Positions 27,657-36,418 of a stretch of 64,000 nucleotides of DNA are shown piece by piece (the stretch's first letter is position 1; the number at the start of each line of letters is the position of its first letter). The notes beneath the pieces were generated by a model, which worked only from the letters and a program-made list of their open reading frames with translations, did no database searches and was not told the origin of the DNA. The stretch lies in contig CALWPQ010000013.1 of assembly GCA_944383465.1 (NCBI GenBank), positions 1 to 64,000 of the forward strand, given 5' to 3'. Position numbers and translations under genes: made by a program. The DNA comes from an uncultured Clostridia bacterium (GTDB taxonomy: Bacteria > Bacillota > Clostridia > Peptostreptococcales > Anaerovoracaceae).

Positions 27657-28940
27657 ATGGGTATGCTTAAAACAATGGCTCAAGCTCTGAAAATCCCGGA
27701 TATCAGAAAGAAGCTCATCTTCACGATTCTGATGCTCGTAATATTCAGAATCGGCTCTAACATCCCGGTACCGGGTATGGACAGAGCTATCCTTGCCGAT
27801 GTTTTCAGCGGCGGCACAGGCTTGTTTGCTTTGTTTGACTTGTTCTCGGGCGGTGCGTTCAGCAACTTTACGATATTTGCTCTCGGCATCACTCCGTACA
27901 TTACGGCATCCATCATATTACAGCTTCTTACGATAGCCATTCCTGCGCTTGAGAGGCTCTCAAAAGAAGGAACGGAAGGAAGAAAGAAGATTGCACAGTA
28001 CACGCGTTATCTCACAGTAGTGCTGGCACTTGTGCAGTCTGTTGGACTTACTGTGGGCTTGTTCAGAAGAGCGCTTATAAGCAGGGGCGCGTTTGATGTG
28101 GTAGTAATTGTACTCACATTGTCGGCTGGTACTGCATTCCTCATGTGGCTGGGCGAGCAGATAAACGAGCGCGGTATCGGAAACGGTATATCGCTTCTGA
28201 TTTTCGGAGGCATCATTTCCAGACTTCCGTCGGCTGTTCACAGCACTTATCTGCAGATGAGAACGGGAGATGTGGGAATCGTTACAGTAATACTTTTCCT
28301 CGTATTTGCGCTTGTGGTAATTATAGGAATCATTGAAATACAGCAGGGAACAAGGAGAATTCCGGTGCAGTATGCAAAGAGAGTAGTCGGAAGAAAGATG
28401 TACGGCGGTCAGTCGACGCACATTCCGATGAAGGTAAACCAGGCAGGAGTTATCCCTGTAATCTTCTCGCTCTCGCTTTTGCAGTTCCCGCTCACGCTCA
28501 CGTATTTCTGGCCTAATTCGGCATTTTCGAATTGGGTGACGACGTGGCTTTCACCGTACGGCAATGCCTGGGGAGTGACGATATATACGGTGCTCAATGT
28601 AGCGCTCATCATATTCTTCACATATTTCTATACAGCGATTACTTTCAATCCTGTTGAGATTGCGAACAATATGAAGAACAACGGCGGCTTTATTCCGGGA
28701 ATAAGACCGGGAAGACCGACGGCTGAATATCTGACAAAGGTAATGACAAGAATTGCGTTTGTAGGCGCGATATTCCTTGCGGTAATAGCTGTAATGCCTA
28801 CGATAATAGGACAGTTTACGGCGCTTGACTTCAGCTTCGGAGGCACTTCGCTTCTGATCGTTGTAGGTGTTGCGCTCGACTCGATGAAACAGCTTGAAAA
28901 CCAGATGCTCATGAGAAATTATGAAGGTTTCTTAAAGTAG
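27657..28940 (+). CDS. secY: Preprotein translocase subunit SecY
   Basis: The 427-residue, ten-span membrane protein forms the protein-conducting channel with SecE and SecG. Visible hallmarks include the early GSNIPVPGMD, ALGITPYITASIILQLL and the cytoplasmic loop VQYAKRVVGRKMYGGQSTHIPMK (shown in part) that docks the ribosome and SecA. It is translationally close-coupled to rplO. It will be needed to export the lipoproteins encoded later in the window. Confidence 0.98.
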   Translation: MGMLKTMAQALKIPDIRKKLIFTILMLVIFRIGSNIPVPGMDRAILADVFSGGTGLFALFDLFSGGAFSNFTIFALGITPYITASIILQLLTIAIPALERLSKEGTEGRKKIAQYTRYLTVVLALVQSVGLTVGLFRRALISRGAFDVVVIVLTLSAGTAFLMWLGEQINERGIGNGISLLIFGGIISRLPSAVHSTYLQMRTGDVGIVTVILFLVFALVVIIGIIEIQQGTRRIPVQYAKRVVGRKMYGGQSTHIPMKVNQAGVIPVIFSLSLLQFPLTLTYFWPNSAFSNWVTTWLSPYGNAWGVTIYTVLNVALIIFFTYFYTAITFNPVEIANNMKNNGGFIPGIRPGRPTAEYLTKVMTRIAFVGAIFLAVIAVMPTIIGQFTALDFSFGGTSLLIVVGVALDSMKQLENQMLMRNYEGFLK

Positions 28941-28966
28941 CAGGGCTGCAAAAAGGAGATGAAGAT

Positions 28967-29608
28967 ATGAATTTAATTTTACTGGGACCTCCGGGAGCCG
29001 GCAAAGGCACTCAGGCGGTAAAGATAGTAGAAAAGTATAGTATCCCTCATATCTCAACCGGGGATATCTTCAGAGAAAACATCAAGAAGGGAACGGAGCT
29101 CGGCAAGAAAGCTCAGGAATATATGAACAAGGGCGAGCTTGTTCCCGATGATCTGGTTGTAGAAATTGCCTGCGCAAGACTTCTCGAAGATGACTGCAAA
29201 GAAGGATTCCTTCTCGACGGTTTCCCGAGAACCGTATATCAGGCAGAAAAACTGGATGAATTCCTCGCTGGCTGCGGCAGAAAGGTGGAGCACGTGCTCG
29301 ACATCGCCGTGGAGAAAGAGGAACTCATCACAAGACTCATAGGGAGGCGCGTTTGCAGATCCTGCGGAGCCAGCTACCATATCGTAAATATGCCGCCTAA
29401 AAAGGAAGGCGTATGCGATATCTGCGGCGGAGAGCTCTATCAGAGAGCGGACGATACCGAAGAAACAGTAGCTAACAGAATTGAAGTGTACGAGGCACAG
29501 ACGATGCCGCTCATAGATTACTATGAGAAGGCGGGTGTGATCGCACACATCGACGGCGCTACGGGTCTTGATAATGTGTTTGCTGACATCGTAAGCGTGT
29601 TGGGGTAG
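28967..29608 (+). CDS. adk: Adenylate kinase
   Basis: The 213-residue enzyme interconverts ATP plus AMP with two ADP. The P-loop GPPGAGKGTQ (residues 7-16), the AMP-site DGFPRTVYQA and a zinc-binding LID with four cysteines (CRSC and CDIC) are visible; the Cys4 LID is typical of Gram-positive enzymes. Its place between secY and map is the classical order. Confidence 0.98.
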   Translation: MNLILLGPPGAGKGTQAVKIVEKYSIPHISTGDIFRENIKKGTELGKKAQEYMNKGELVPDDLVVEIACARLLEDDCKEGFLLDGFPRTVYQAEKLDEFLAGCGRKVEHVLDIAVEKEELITRLIGRRVCRSCGASYHIVNMPPKKEGVCDICGGELYQRADDTEETVANRIEVYEAQTMPLIDYYEKAGVIAHIDGATGLDNVFADIVSVLG

Positions 29609-29612
29609 CAGG

Positions 29613-30365
29613 ATGATTATTATTAAATCACAGGACGAAATAAGTTTGATGCGCGAATCCGGAAAGGTGACGGGATATATTCTTAAGGAGCTTGAAAATT
29701 TCATAAAGCCGGGAATATCCACTATGGATATAAACGAATTTGTGGAAAGCACAATTCTTAAGAATAAGATGATTCCGACATTTAAAGGCTACGGAGGTTT
29801 TCCGGCATCTGCGTGCGTATCCGTAAACGAAGAAGTTGTGCACGGCATACCTTCAAAGGAGCGGATACTTCGTGAGGGAGACATTGTCAGCGTCGATGTT
29901 GGCTCAACATACAAAGGCTATGTGAGCGATGCGGCGCGGACATACGGAGTCGGGAATATAAGCGCAGAGGCAAGACGCCTGATTAAGGCAACAGAAGCGA
30001 GCTTCTTTGAAGGCTTGAAATTCTGCAAGGTGGGATATCGACTTTCGGATATCTCGCATGCGATCCAGGTTTCAGCTGAAGGAGAAGGATACGGCGTGAT
30101 AAGGGATTTTGTGGGACACGGCGTCGGAAAAGAGATGCACGAGGATCCGCAGATTCCGAATTACGGAAAGCCGGGCAGAGGACCGAGGCTGGCAGCGGGT
30201 ATGGTGTTTGCCATAGAGCCGATGATCACGCAGGGCAGTTATGATGTGGATGTACTTTTAAATGACTGGACTGTGGTGACGGTTGACGGAAAGCTGTCGG
30301 CACACTACGAAAATACTGTTGTTATCACTGATGGTGAGCCGGAGCTGCTTACGTTGTTTGAATAA
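29613..30365 (+). CDS. map: Methionine aminopeptidase, type I
   Basis: The 250-residue enzyme removes the initiator methionine from new proteins. The metal ligands are visible: Asp in VSVDVGS, Asp in YVSDAARTY, His in GHGVGKEMHEDP, Glu in FAIEPMI and Glu in HYENTVV. It starts 4 bases after adk. No KOW-domain ribosomal-like gene, often found next, is present before infA. Confidence 0.97.
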   Translation: MIIIKSQDEISLMRESGKVTGYILKELENFIKPGISTMDINEFVESTILKNKMIPTFKGYGGFPASACVSVNEEVVHGIPSKERILREGDIVSVDVGSTYKGYVSDAARTYGVGNISAEARRLIKATEASFFEGLKFCKVGYRLSDISHAIQVSAEGEGYGVIRDFVGHGVGKEMHEDPQIPNYGKPGRGPRLAAGMVFAIEPMITQGSYDVDVLLNDWTVVTVDGKLSAHYENTVVITDGEPELLTLFE

Positions 30366-30380
30366 GAAGGAGATGTATTT

Positions 30381-30599
30381 ATGGCGAAGAAAGACGTCAT
30401 CGAGGTACTGGGAACTGTTGTGGACGCTCAGCCTAACGCGATGTTCAAGGTTAAGCTTGAGAATGGTTACGAGGTACTCGCGCACATTTCGGGAAAAATA
30501 AGAATGAACTTCATAAGAATTCTTCCGGGAGATAAAGTAAAGGTCGAACTTTCACCGTACGACCTTACGCGCGGGAGAATCACATGGAGAGATAAGTAG
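30381..30599 (+). CDS. infA: Translation initiation factor IF-1
   Basis: The 72-residue S1-domain protein begins [19 protein letters not shown] and includes [21 protein letters not shown]-1 binds the A site during initiation. AAGGAGAT lies 8-9 bases upstream. Confidence 0.97.
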   Translation: MAKKDVIEVLGTVVDAQPNAMFKVKLENGYEVLAHISGKIRMNFIRILPGDKVKVELSPYDLTRGRITWRDK

Positions 30600-30613
30600 A
30601 GGAGGAATAAGCG

Positions 30614-30727
30614 ATGAAAGTTAGAGCATCGGTAAAGCCTATCTGCGAAAAGTGCAAGATTATCAAGAGAAACGGTAAAGTTATGGTAATCTGCGAAAAC
30701 CCTAAGCACAAGCAGAAGCAAGGCTGA
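30614..30727 (+). CDS. rpmJ: 50S ribosomal protein L36 (zinc form)
   Basis: This 37-residue protein begins [17 protein letters not shown] and keeps the zinc ligands C11, C14, C27 and H32, so it is the zinc-bound C-plus form. GGAGG lies 9 bases upstream, and it fills the expected slot between infA and rpsM. Confidence 0.96.
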   Translation: MKVRASVKPICEKCKIIKRNGKVMVICENPKHKQKQG

Positions 30728-30834
30728 TAAGTCAAAATTTTAAGGTTAATTATTAAAGTTAATTATAGTTAAATTGAATGCCCTGTCTATATTACGCCAA
30801 GTTGCGTGACGGAAGATAGGAGAAGGAGGATAGT
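30728..30834 (+). other. Spacer between rpmJ and rpsM
   Basis: This 107-base gap starts AT-rich, with TTAATTA repeated twice, and then holds a stem pairing CCTGTCT with AGATAGG around an inner ACGC/GCGT hairpin, just before AAGGAGG. It may be a leader for the alpha-operon part; I do not recognise the motif. Confidence 0.4.
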
Positions 30835-31212
30835 ATGGCTAGAATAGCCGGTGTAGACTTACCAAGAGAAAAAAGAGTAGAAATAGGTCTTACTTATATC
30901 TATGGCATTGGCAGAAAAAGCGCCAATGATATTTTGGAAAAGGCACAGGTGAATCCTGACGTAAGAGTCAAGGATCTGACAGAAGACGAAGCCGGTCGTA
31001 TCAGAAAGATCATCGACCAGGAATACGTAGTTGAGGGAGATCTCAGACGTGAAGTTTCGCTCAACATCAAGAGACTTATGGAAATAGGCTGCTACAGAGG
31101 AATCAGACACAGAAGAGGACTTCCTGTTAGAGGTCAGAAGACCAAGACAAACGCAAGAACTCGTAAGGGTCCGAAGAAGACTGTAAGCAGAAAGAAGAAA
31201 GCTACTAAGTAA
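30835..31212 (+). CDS. rpsM: 30S ribosomal protein S13
   Basis: The 125-residue protein begins [20 protein letters not shown] and ends with the basic tail after [21 protein letters not shown]13 bridges the subunits at the head. Confidence 0.98.
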   Translation: MARIAGVDLPREKRVEIGLTYIYGIGRKSANDILEKAQVNPDVRVKDLTEDEAGRIRKIIDQEYVVEGDLRREVSLNIKRLMEIGCYRGIRHRRGLPVRGQKTKTNARTRKGPKKTVSRKKKATK

Positions 31213-31227
31213 AGGAGGGAGAGCACA

Positions 31228-31626
31228 ATGGCTAAAACTGTAAAGAAAACAGTGAGAAAAAAGAGAAGAGAACGCAAGAATATCGAAAAAGGCCAGGCGC
31301 ATATCCAGTCCTCCTTTAACAATACTCTTGTAACACTCACAGATCTTTCCGGAAACGCGCTGTCGTGGTCAAGCGCAGGCGCTCTCGGATTTAAAGGATC
31401 AAGAAAGTCTACTCCGTTTGCTGCCCAGATGGCGGCAGAAGAGGCTGCAAAAGCCGCTATGGAACACGGACTCAAGACGGTTGAAGTTTATGTAAAGGGA
31501 CCGGGTTCCGGAAGAGAAGCGGCTATAAGAGCGCTTCAGGCAGCAGGCCTTGAAATAACTTTGATTAAAGATATAACACCAATTCCTCATAACGGATGCA
31601 GACCGCCGAAGAGAAGAAGAGTTTAA
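31228..31626 (+). CDS. rpsK: 30S ribosomal protein S11
   Basis: The 132-residue protein has [20 protein letters not shown] and the conserved end [17 protein letters not shown]. It lines the platform at the mRNA exit. Confidence 0.98.
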   Translation: MAKTVKKTVRKKRRERKNIEKGQAHIQSSFNNTLVTLTDLSGNALSWSSAGALGFKGSRKSTPFAAQMAAEEAAKAAMEHGLKTVEVYVKGPGSGREAAIRALQAAGLEITLIKDITPIPHNGCRPPKRRRV

Positions 31627-31648
31627 TTGAAAGGAGGAGTAATTTAAA

Positions 31649-32269
31649 ATGGCAAGATATACAGAAGCAAACTGCAGATTGTGCAGAAGAGAAGGTCAGA
31701 AGCTTTTCTTAAAAGGCGAGAGATGTTACAGCCCTAAGTGCGCTATTGAAAGAAGAAATTACGCTCCTGGACAGCATGGTCAGAGCAGAAATAAGATGTC
31801 TGACTATGGTACTCAGCTCAGAGAGAAGCAGAAGACTAAGAGATTTTACGGAATGCAGGAGACTCAGTTCAGAAACCTGTTCGACAAGGCTTCGAGAAAG
31901 AAGGGTATCACAGGTGAAAACCTCCTGATACTTCTCGAATCGAGACTTGACAATGTAGTCTTCAGACTCGGATTTGCATCCTCGAGAAAGGAAGCAAGAC
32001 AGCTCGTAACACATAATCACTTTACCGTAAACGGCAAGAAGGTAAACATCCCTTCATACGAAGTAAAGGCCGGAGATGTAATCAAGGTAAAGGAAAAGAG
32101 CACTAATTCACCTAAATTCAAGGAAGTTAAGGAAATGTCAATCACTGTTCCTTCGTGGCTTACAGTTGATGTTGAAAAGTTAGAAGGTAAGGTAGTGAGC
32201 CTCCCGACGAGATCGGAAATCGATACGCCGGTTGCAGAGCACTTAATCGTCGAATTGTACTCCAAGTAA
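31649..32269 (+). CDS. rpsD: 30S ribosomal protein S4 (zinc form)
   Basis: The 206-residue S4 begins [19 protein letters not shown] with zinc-type cysteines at 9, 12, 26 and 31, and has the S4 RNA-binding domain ([20 protein letters not shown], shown in part). S4 initiates 30S assembly and sits at the mRNA entry. Being inside the alpha operon is typical for Clostridia. Confidence 0.98.
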   Translation: MARYTEANCRLCRREGQKLFLKGERCYSPKCAIERRNYAPGQHGQSRNKMSDYGTQLREKQKTKRFYGMQETQFRNLFDKASRKKGITGENLLILLESRLDNVVFRLGFASSRKEARQLVTHNHFTVNGKKVNIPSYEVKAGDVIKVKEKSTNSPKFKEVKEMSITVPSWLTVDVEKLEGKVVSLPTRSEIDTPVAEHLIVELYSK

Positions 32270-32319
32270 TATAGCCTTATAAATAAGCTGTATCTTGGAA
32301 TAAAAAGGAGGTTTTTTTC

Positions 32320-33267
32320 ATGATTGAGATCGAAAAACCAACAATTGAATGTATATATTCACCGGAGGAACCAAACTACGGCAAATTCGTAGTGGAGCCG
32401 CTGGAGAGAGGCTACGGAACGACGCTCGGAAACAGCCTGAGAAGAATACTGCTCTCATCGCTTCCGGGAGCTGCCGTAACTTCGGTAAAGATCGACGGAA
32501 TACTTCACGAGTTTTCAACAATTCCAGGAGTTAAAGAAGATGTAACTGAAATAATATTAAATCTTAAGAAGCTCGCTGTAAGATTAAACGGAGAGAACAC
32601 CAAGAGGGTTATTATCAACGCCGTGGGACCGAAAGAAGTAACGGCTGCCGATATTATCGGTGATGCGGATATGGAGATATTCAATCCGGAGCTGCATATA
32701 GCTACGCTCGAAGAGAACGCGACGCTGGTAATGGAAATCAATCTCGCAAGAGGAAGAGGATATGTTCCTGCGGAGCAGAACAAGGACGAGAATACTCCGA
32801 TTGCGATAATACCTGTAGACTCGATATTCACACCGGTAAGAAAGGTAAACTTTACCGTTGAGAATACGAGAGTAGGACAGGTAACCGACTATGATAAGCT
32901 CATACTTGAAATCTGGACAGACGGTTCTATTGCGCCTGACGAGGGCGTCTCCATCGGAGCTAAGATAATGCAGGAGCACCTTGCCCTGTTTATAGGACTT
33001 ACGGACAGCACTGAAAGTATGGAAATTATGGTAGAGAAGGAAGAGGATCAGAAAGAAAAAGCGCTTGAGATGACTATCGAAGAGCTTGAGCTTTCCGTTC
33101 GTTCGTTTAACTGCCTCAAGAGAGCCGCTATCAATACGGTAGAAGAGCTTACTCATCGTTCGGAAGAGGATATGATGAAAGTACGAAATCTTGGTAAGAA
33201 ATCGCTGGATGAAGTAAAACACAAGCTGGAAGAGCTCGGTCTTTCACTCAGACCGAGTGACGAATAG
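32320..33267 (+). CDS. rpoA: RNA polymerase alpha subunit
   Basis: The 315-residue subunit has an amino-terminal assembly domain ([20 protein letters not shown]) and a carboxyl-terminal domain ([20 protein letters not shown], then [15 protein letters not shown]) that binds UP elements and activators. AAAAGGAGG lies about 11 bases before the ATG. Confidence 0.98.
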   Translation: MIEIEKPTIECIYSPEEPNYGKFVVEPLERGYGTTLGNSLRRILLSSLPGAAVTSVKIDGILHEFSTIPGVKEDVTEIILNLKKLAVRLNGENTKRVIINAVGPKEVTAADIIGDADMEIFNPELHIATLEENATLVMEINLARGRGYVPAEQNKDENTPIAIIPVDSIFTPVRKVNFTVENTRVGQVTDYDKLILEIWTDGSIAPDEGVSIGAKIMQEHLALFIGLTDSTESMEIMVEKEEDQKEKALEMTIEELELSVRSFNCLKRAAINTVEELTHRSEEDMMKVRNLGKKSLDEVKHKLEELGLSLRPSDE

Positions 33268-33292
33268 ACACTTTGAAGAAGGGAGAATAGAT

Positions 33293-33634
33293 ATGCCGGG
33301 TTATAGAAAATTAGGAAGACCCACAGCTCACAGAAAAGCAATGCTGAGAAATCTCGTAACGGATCTTTTCAGAGAAGAGAGAATTTCGACAACTGACTGC
33401 AGAGCTAAGGAAGCAAGAAGAGAAGCAGAAAAGTTAATCACACTTGCAAAGCGCGGTGATCTTCACGCAAGAAGACAGGTGCTGGCATATGTTTACGACG
33501 AGGATGTTGTAGCAAAGCTTTTCGATGTAATTGCTCCTAAGTATGCTGAGAGAAACGGTGGATATACGAGAATACTCAAGCTGGGACCGAGAAGGGGAGA
33601 CGCAGCAGAGGTAGTTTTCCTTGAGCTGGTTTAG
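33293..33634 (+). CDS. rplQ: 50S ribosomal protein L17
   Basis: The 113-residue protein begins [18 protein letters not shown]. The open frame extends back to 33257, overlapping rpoA, but the conserved start and the GGGAG 8 bases upstream fix 33293. It is the last gene of the superoperon. Confidence 0.97.
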   Translation: MPGYRKLGRPTAHRKAMLRNLVTDLFREERISTTDCRAKEARREAEKLITLAKRGDLHARRQVLAYVYDEDVVAKLFDVIAPKYAERNGGYTRILKLGPRRGDAAEVVFLELV

Positions 33635-33652
33635 GTTTTAAATTATCACATT

Positions 33653-33690
33653 AAAAAAGAGCCGATGCGGAATTCGCAAAGGCTCTTTTT
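33653..33690 (+). terminator. Terminator of the ribosomal superoperon
   Basis: AAAAAGAGCC pairs with GGCTCTTTTT around an inner GCG/CGC step; the right arm supplies the T-run. Confidence 0.9.
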
Positions 33691-33821
33691 GCTGCAAACT
33701 TTACTAAAATCACAGCGATGCATGAATGCACATATAAAGCGTATCCGTCAGATTTGTATAGTTTAAATGCGCTCAATTTATACGGATGCGCCGCTGTACT
33801 GTACTTTATTTTGTCATTGTC

Positions 33822-34172
33822 TTAACTGTTATGCTCGTCGCGGAGGAGCAGTGCGGCGTATTCATAGACCTTTTCCTTGTTTTGATCACGCAGTCTACGG
33901 CATATAGACAAAAGAGCTTCTTCTTTATCATCGAGCAGCTTGCCCACTTCGCGGGGAAGTTTGTTCGCCTCGAAATCTGTATATAAAAACTCGTCCATTG
34001 TTACATCAAATAGGTCTGCGAGCTGTTTCAGTTTTTCAACGGATGGTTCGGAAACACCGCTCTCCCATTTTTGTACAGTAGTAAAAGATTTATAGCCCAG
34101 TTTTTCGGCTATGAATTCTTGCGAATATCCGTGTGACTTTCGCAAAAATCGCAGATTATTTGAAAAATTCAT
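33822..34172 (-). CDS. XRE-family transcriptional regulator (minus strand)
   Basis: The 116-residue protein has an amino-terminal Cro/CI helix-turn-helix (NNLRFLRKSHGYSQEFIAEK, then SFTTVQKWESGVSEPSVEKL) and a polar carboxyl part of about 45 residues that may mediate dimerisation. GGAGG precedes the start. It is divergent from a second, smaller XRE gene, and both promoters carry the same 17-bp palindrome, so mutual or self repression is likely. The target beyond this locus is unknown. Confidence 0.88.
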   Translation of the reverse strand: MNFSNNLRFLRKSHGYSQEFIAEKLGYKSFTTVQKWESGVSEPSVEKLKQLADLFDVTMDEFLYTDFEANKLPREVGKLLDDKEEALLSICRRLRDQNKEKVYEYAALLLRDEHNS

Positions 34173-34200
34173 AAATGTTCCTCCTTTATCTCCTAATTAT

Positions 34201-34229
34201 ATTATATGCAAACTTGAAATAATATCAAG
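34201..34229 (-). promoter_or_regulatory. Promoter and operator of the minus-strand XRE gene
   Basis: On the minus strand TTGATA (34223-34228) and TATAAT (34201-34206) are 16 bases apart. The palindrome CTTGA-N7-TCAAG at 34213-34229 covers the -35 box. Confidence 0.75.
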
Positions 34230-34276
34230 AACAATATAAAAATTACTAAAAATAAACATAAATTTTTAAGTTGTGA

Positions 34277-34305
34277 TTGACACTTGAAAACAAATCAAGT
34301 ATTAT
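34277..34305 (+). promoter_or_regulatory. Promoter and operator of the plus-strand XRE gene
   Basis: Consensus TTGACA and TATTAT are 17 bases apart. The entire spacer (34283-34299) is the palindrome CTTGA-N7-TCAAG, the same half-sites and spacing as in the divergent promoter. Confidence 0.82.
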
Positions 34306-34331
34306 TATAAGTGGAACAGGAGGACAATAAT

Positions 34332-34562
34332 ATGCCGGAAAAATATACTTTGAGAGAATTGAGAGCGAGAAAAGATTGGACTCAGGAAGAGACAGCAAAG
34401 CGACTGGGAGTATCGCTGCAAACGTATAATGCTTGGGAACAGAATTTCGGCAGTGTTAAGGTGTCGCCTGCCGCTGCAATAGCAAAAGTATTTGGAGTGC
34501 CGCTCGATAGTATTTTTTTTGGCAATGAAATTGAAAAATCTTCAAGCGAAGTTGAAGATTAG
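34332..34562 (+). CDS. Small XRE-family regulator (plus strand)
   Basis: The 76-residue product MPEKYTLRELRARKDWTQEE is essentially a lone Cro/CI-type helix-turn-helix (LRARKDWTQEETAKRLGVSL, then TYNAWEQNFGSVKVSPAAA) with a short acidic tail. A GTG at 34311 is in frame, but AGGAGG at 34318-34323 points to the ATG at 34332. It ends before a terminator, so it is a single-gene unit. Confidence 0.85.
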   Translation: MPEKYTLRELRARKDWTQEETAKRLGVSLQTYNAWEQNFGSVKVSPAAAIAKVFGVPLDSIFFGNEIEKSSSEVED

Positions 34563-34590
34563 GAATGATATACAACTTGTTTTGAAAGCA

Positions 34591-34618
34591 AACGCAAGCG
34601 GAAAGCCTGCGTTTTTTT
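34591..34618 (+). terminator. Terminator after the small XRE gene
   Basis: AACGCA-A-GC pairs with GC-C-TGCGTT, followed by seven or more T. Confidence 0.8.
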
Positions 34619-34638
34619 GGTATTTGACGGTCTTTTTG

Positions 34639-34667
34639 TTTACCAAACAGCACTTTTGTGATATACT
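34639..34667 (+). promoter_or_regulatory. Possible promoter of aroD
   Basis: TTTACC, 17 bases, TATACT, about 48 bases before the aroD start. A moderate match. Confidence 0.5.
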
Positions 34668-34714
34668 AAAATATAAAGTTTAATTTCGACTAATTTCAGG
34701 GAGGTGTTATATAG

Positions 34715-35488
34715 ATGAAAGAGTTTAAGGTAATAGACATTAAAGGAATAAAGCTTGGCGATGGCATCGTAAAGATATGCTATCCGGTGACGGGCGCCAG
34801 CATTGATGCGATACTCGATGAAATGGAATATGTAAAGGATCAGCCTTGCGATATTATAGAGTGGCGTGTTGATTTTTATGAGGACGCGCATGATGAGGAA
34901 GCTGTATTTGCGCTTCTGCCAAAAATACGCGAAATTATAGGCGAAGATAAGGTACTGATGTTTGTTGTGAGAACGGCAGATGAGGGAGGTAATAAGTCTT
35001 TTGACAGAGAATATTATTTCACGCTTATAAACAGAGCAATAGACAGTGGACTCATAGATATTATAGATATCGAATATTATTCGGGCAAGAAGAATTATAT
35101 GGCAGCTATTGAACATGCAAAGGAAAAGGGCGTCGTATCGATAGGCTCGCATCACATTTACGGCGGTACGCCGAATGCCGTGGAAATGGTGGACATTATA
35201 GATATGATACACGGAAGAGCAGATATCGCGAAGCTCGCTGTACTTTCGCAGAATTATAAGGATACCGAAAGAGTTCTCGAAGCGGGCAAGATGCTTCTCG
35301 ATTACGAAAATACAACATCACCTTTTATTTTAATTGCTATGGGTGAGGCGGGAACAGAGACGCGGAGAACAGATAAATTCTTCGGCTCGTGTCTTTCCTA
35401 CTGCCAAGGCAGAGATTCGATGTCGCCGGGACAGCTTCCGCTCGATGAGCTCGTTGCTATGAGAGAAAAGGTTTTAAAAGAAAAGTAA
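34715..35488 (+). CDS. aroD: Type I 3-dehydroquinate dehydratase
   Basis: The 257-residue class I enzyme dehydrates 3-dehydroquinate to 3-dehydroshikimate through a Schiff base in the shikimate pathway. The amino-side motif IEWRVDFYED, the catalytic His in GSHHIYGGTP (about residue 147) and the Schiff-base Lys in AKLAVLSQN are visible, as is GSCLSYC near the end. Length is normal. No other shikimate gene is near, so it is an isolated copy with its own terminator; a type II enzyme may exist elsewhere. Confidence 0.92.
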   Translation: MKEFKVIDIKGIKLGDGIVKICYPVTGASIDAILDEMEYVKDQPCDIIEWRVDFYEDAHDEEAVFALLPKIREIIGEDKVLMFVVRTADEGGNKSFDREYYFTLINRAIDSGLIDIIDIEYYSGKKNYMAAIEHAKEKGVVSIGSHHIYGGTPNAVEMVDIIDMIHGRADIAKLAVLSQNYKDTERVLEAGKMLLDYENTTSPFILIAMGEAGTETRRTDKFFGSCLSYCQGRDSMSPGQLPLDELVAMREKVLKEK

Positions 35489-35491
35489 TAC

Positions 35492-35518
35492 GAAAAGCAG
35501 CTCATAAAGCTGCTTTTC
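35492..35518 (+). terminator. Terminator after aroD
   Basis: A perfect 11-bp stem GAAAAGCAGCT/AGCTGCTTTTC with a 5-base loop; the T-run is inside the right arm. Confidence 0.8.
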
Positions 35519-35545
35519 ATACGCAGTTATGAAAGGAACTTCAGG

Positions 35546-36361
35546 ATGAAGAAATTTAGACTGATAATGATTGCGGCACTTGCCATCCTTGCCTGCACTG
35601 GGCTCTTTGCCTGTACTGACAGCGAGGAAATTATGAAAGATTATATAGATATAATATCACAGGAAGCAGAGACAGATGAAGCACTGCAGGAGATATTAGC
35701 AGAAGCGGAAGAATACATAGCCGCGAATATAAGCAAACTTGAAAAAGAGGATGCTGATTATATGTTTTATCTTTATATCAACAGGGCAAAGATTGTCGCA
35801 GGTGAAGAAGTGGAAAAATTTGCAAAACTTGTAGACGATTATGGCGTATATCTGAGCGAGGCGATGAACGATATGCTGGCAATAGAGCTTAATGAACTTG
35901 AGAATCCGCTTCCCGAATTTAAAGGAAATGAAGGGGAAGGAGAAGAGGCAGCATTTTGGAGCGAGGTTATGGAAAGAGCGCTTAGTGTGGAAAATGCTGT
36001 AAACCAGCATAGGGAAACTCTTACGAGCGCCGAGTACGAGTATATGAAGCCGGAAATAGTATGGAGATATGAGTACTACATAAACTATATGCTGATAGGC
36101 TCGCCGGAGAGAATTATCTTTGACAGCGAGACGCATCTTTTCAGCAGCGATGCACAAAATGCATATACCGTACTTGCGCAGGCAAATCCGAATTCGGTGA
36201 CGGCTTACGCGGTAAATGAGTTTTTCAATTACCTGGCAAGCATAGATTATGAATTGGACTTAAGGGATGCAGATTCAGGCAAGATATATTATGATACCTG
36301 CAGATATATAGTTGAGGAAGCCGGTAAGAGGCTGTACCAGCAGGAAAACAGCCAGCAGTAA
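35546..36361 (+). CDS. Predicted lipoprotein of unknown function
   Basis: The 271-residue product starts with a lysine-containing hydrophobic signal peptide ending in a lipobox; LFAC at residues 20-23 is the likeliest site, with ILAC (14-17) as an alternative. The mature part is acidic, mostly helical in character and has no motif I recognise. It is probably anchored to the outer face of the membrane. It precedes the ECF operon by 58 bases with no terminator seen between, so co-transcription is possible; a substrate-binding role is not supported by sequence. Confidence 0.75.
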   Translation: MKKFRLIMIAALAILACTGLFACTDSEEIMKDYIDIISQEAETDEALQEILAEAEEYIAANISKLEKEDADYMFYLYINRAKIVAGEEVEKFAKLVDDYGVYLSEAMNDMLAIELNELENPLPEFKGNEGEGEEAAFWSEVMERALSVENAVNQHRETLTSAEYEYMKPEIVWRYEYYINYMLIGSPERIIFDSETHLFSSDAQNAYTVLAQANPNSVTAYAVNEFFNYLASIDYELDLRDADSGKIYYDTCRYIVEEAGKRLYQQENSQQ

Positions 36362-36418
36362 AGCAGAAAAGGATATGGCCGAACAGTAAGTAAATCGCAT
36401 TGATAACGACGGAGATAT

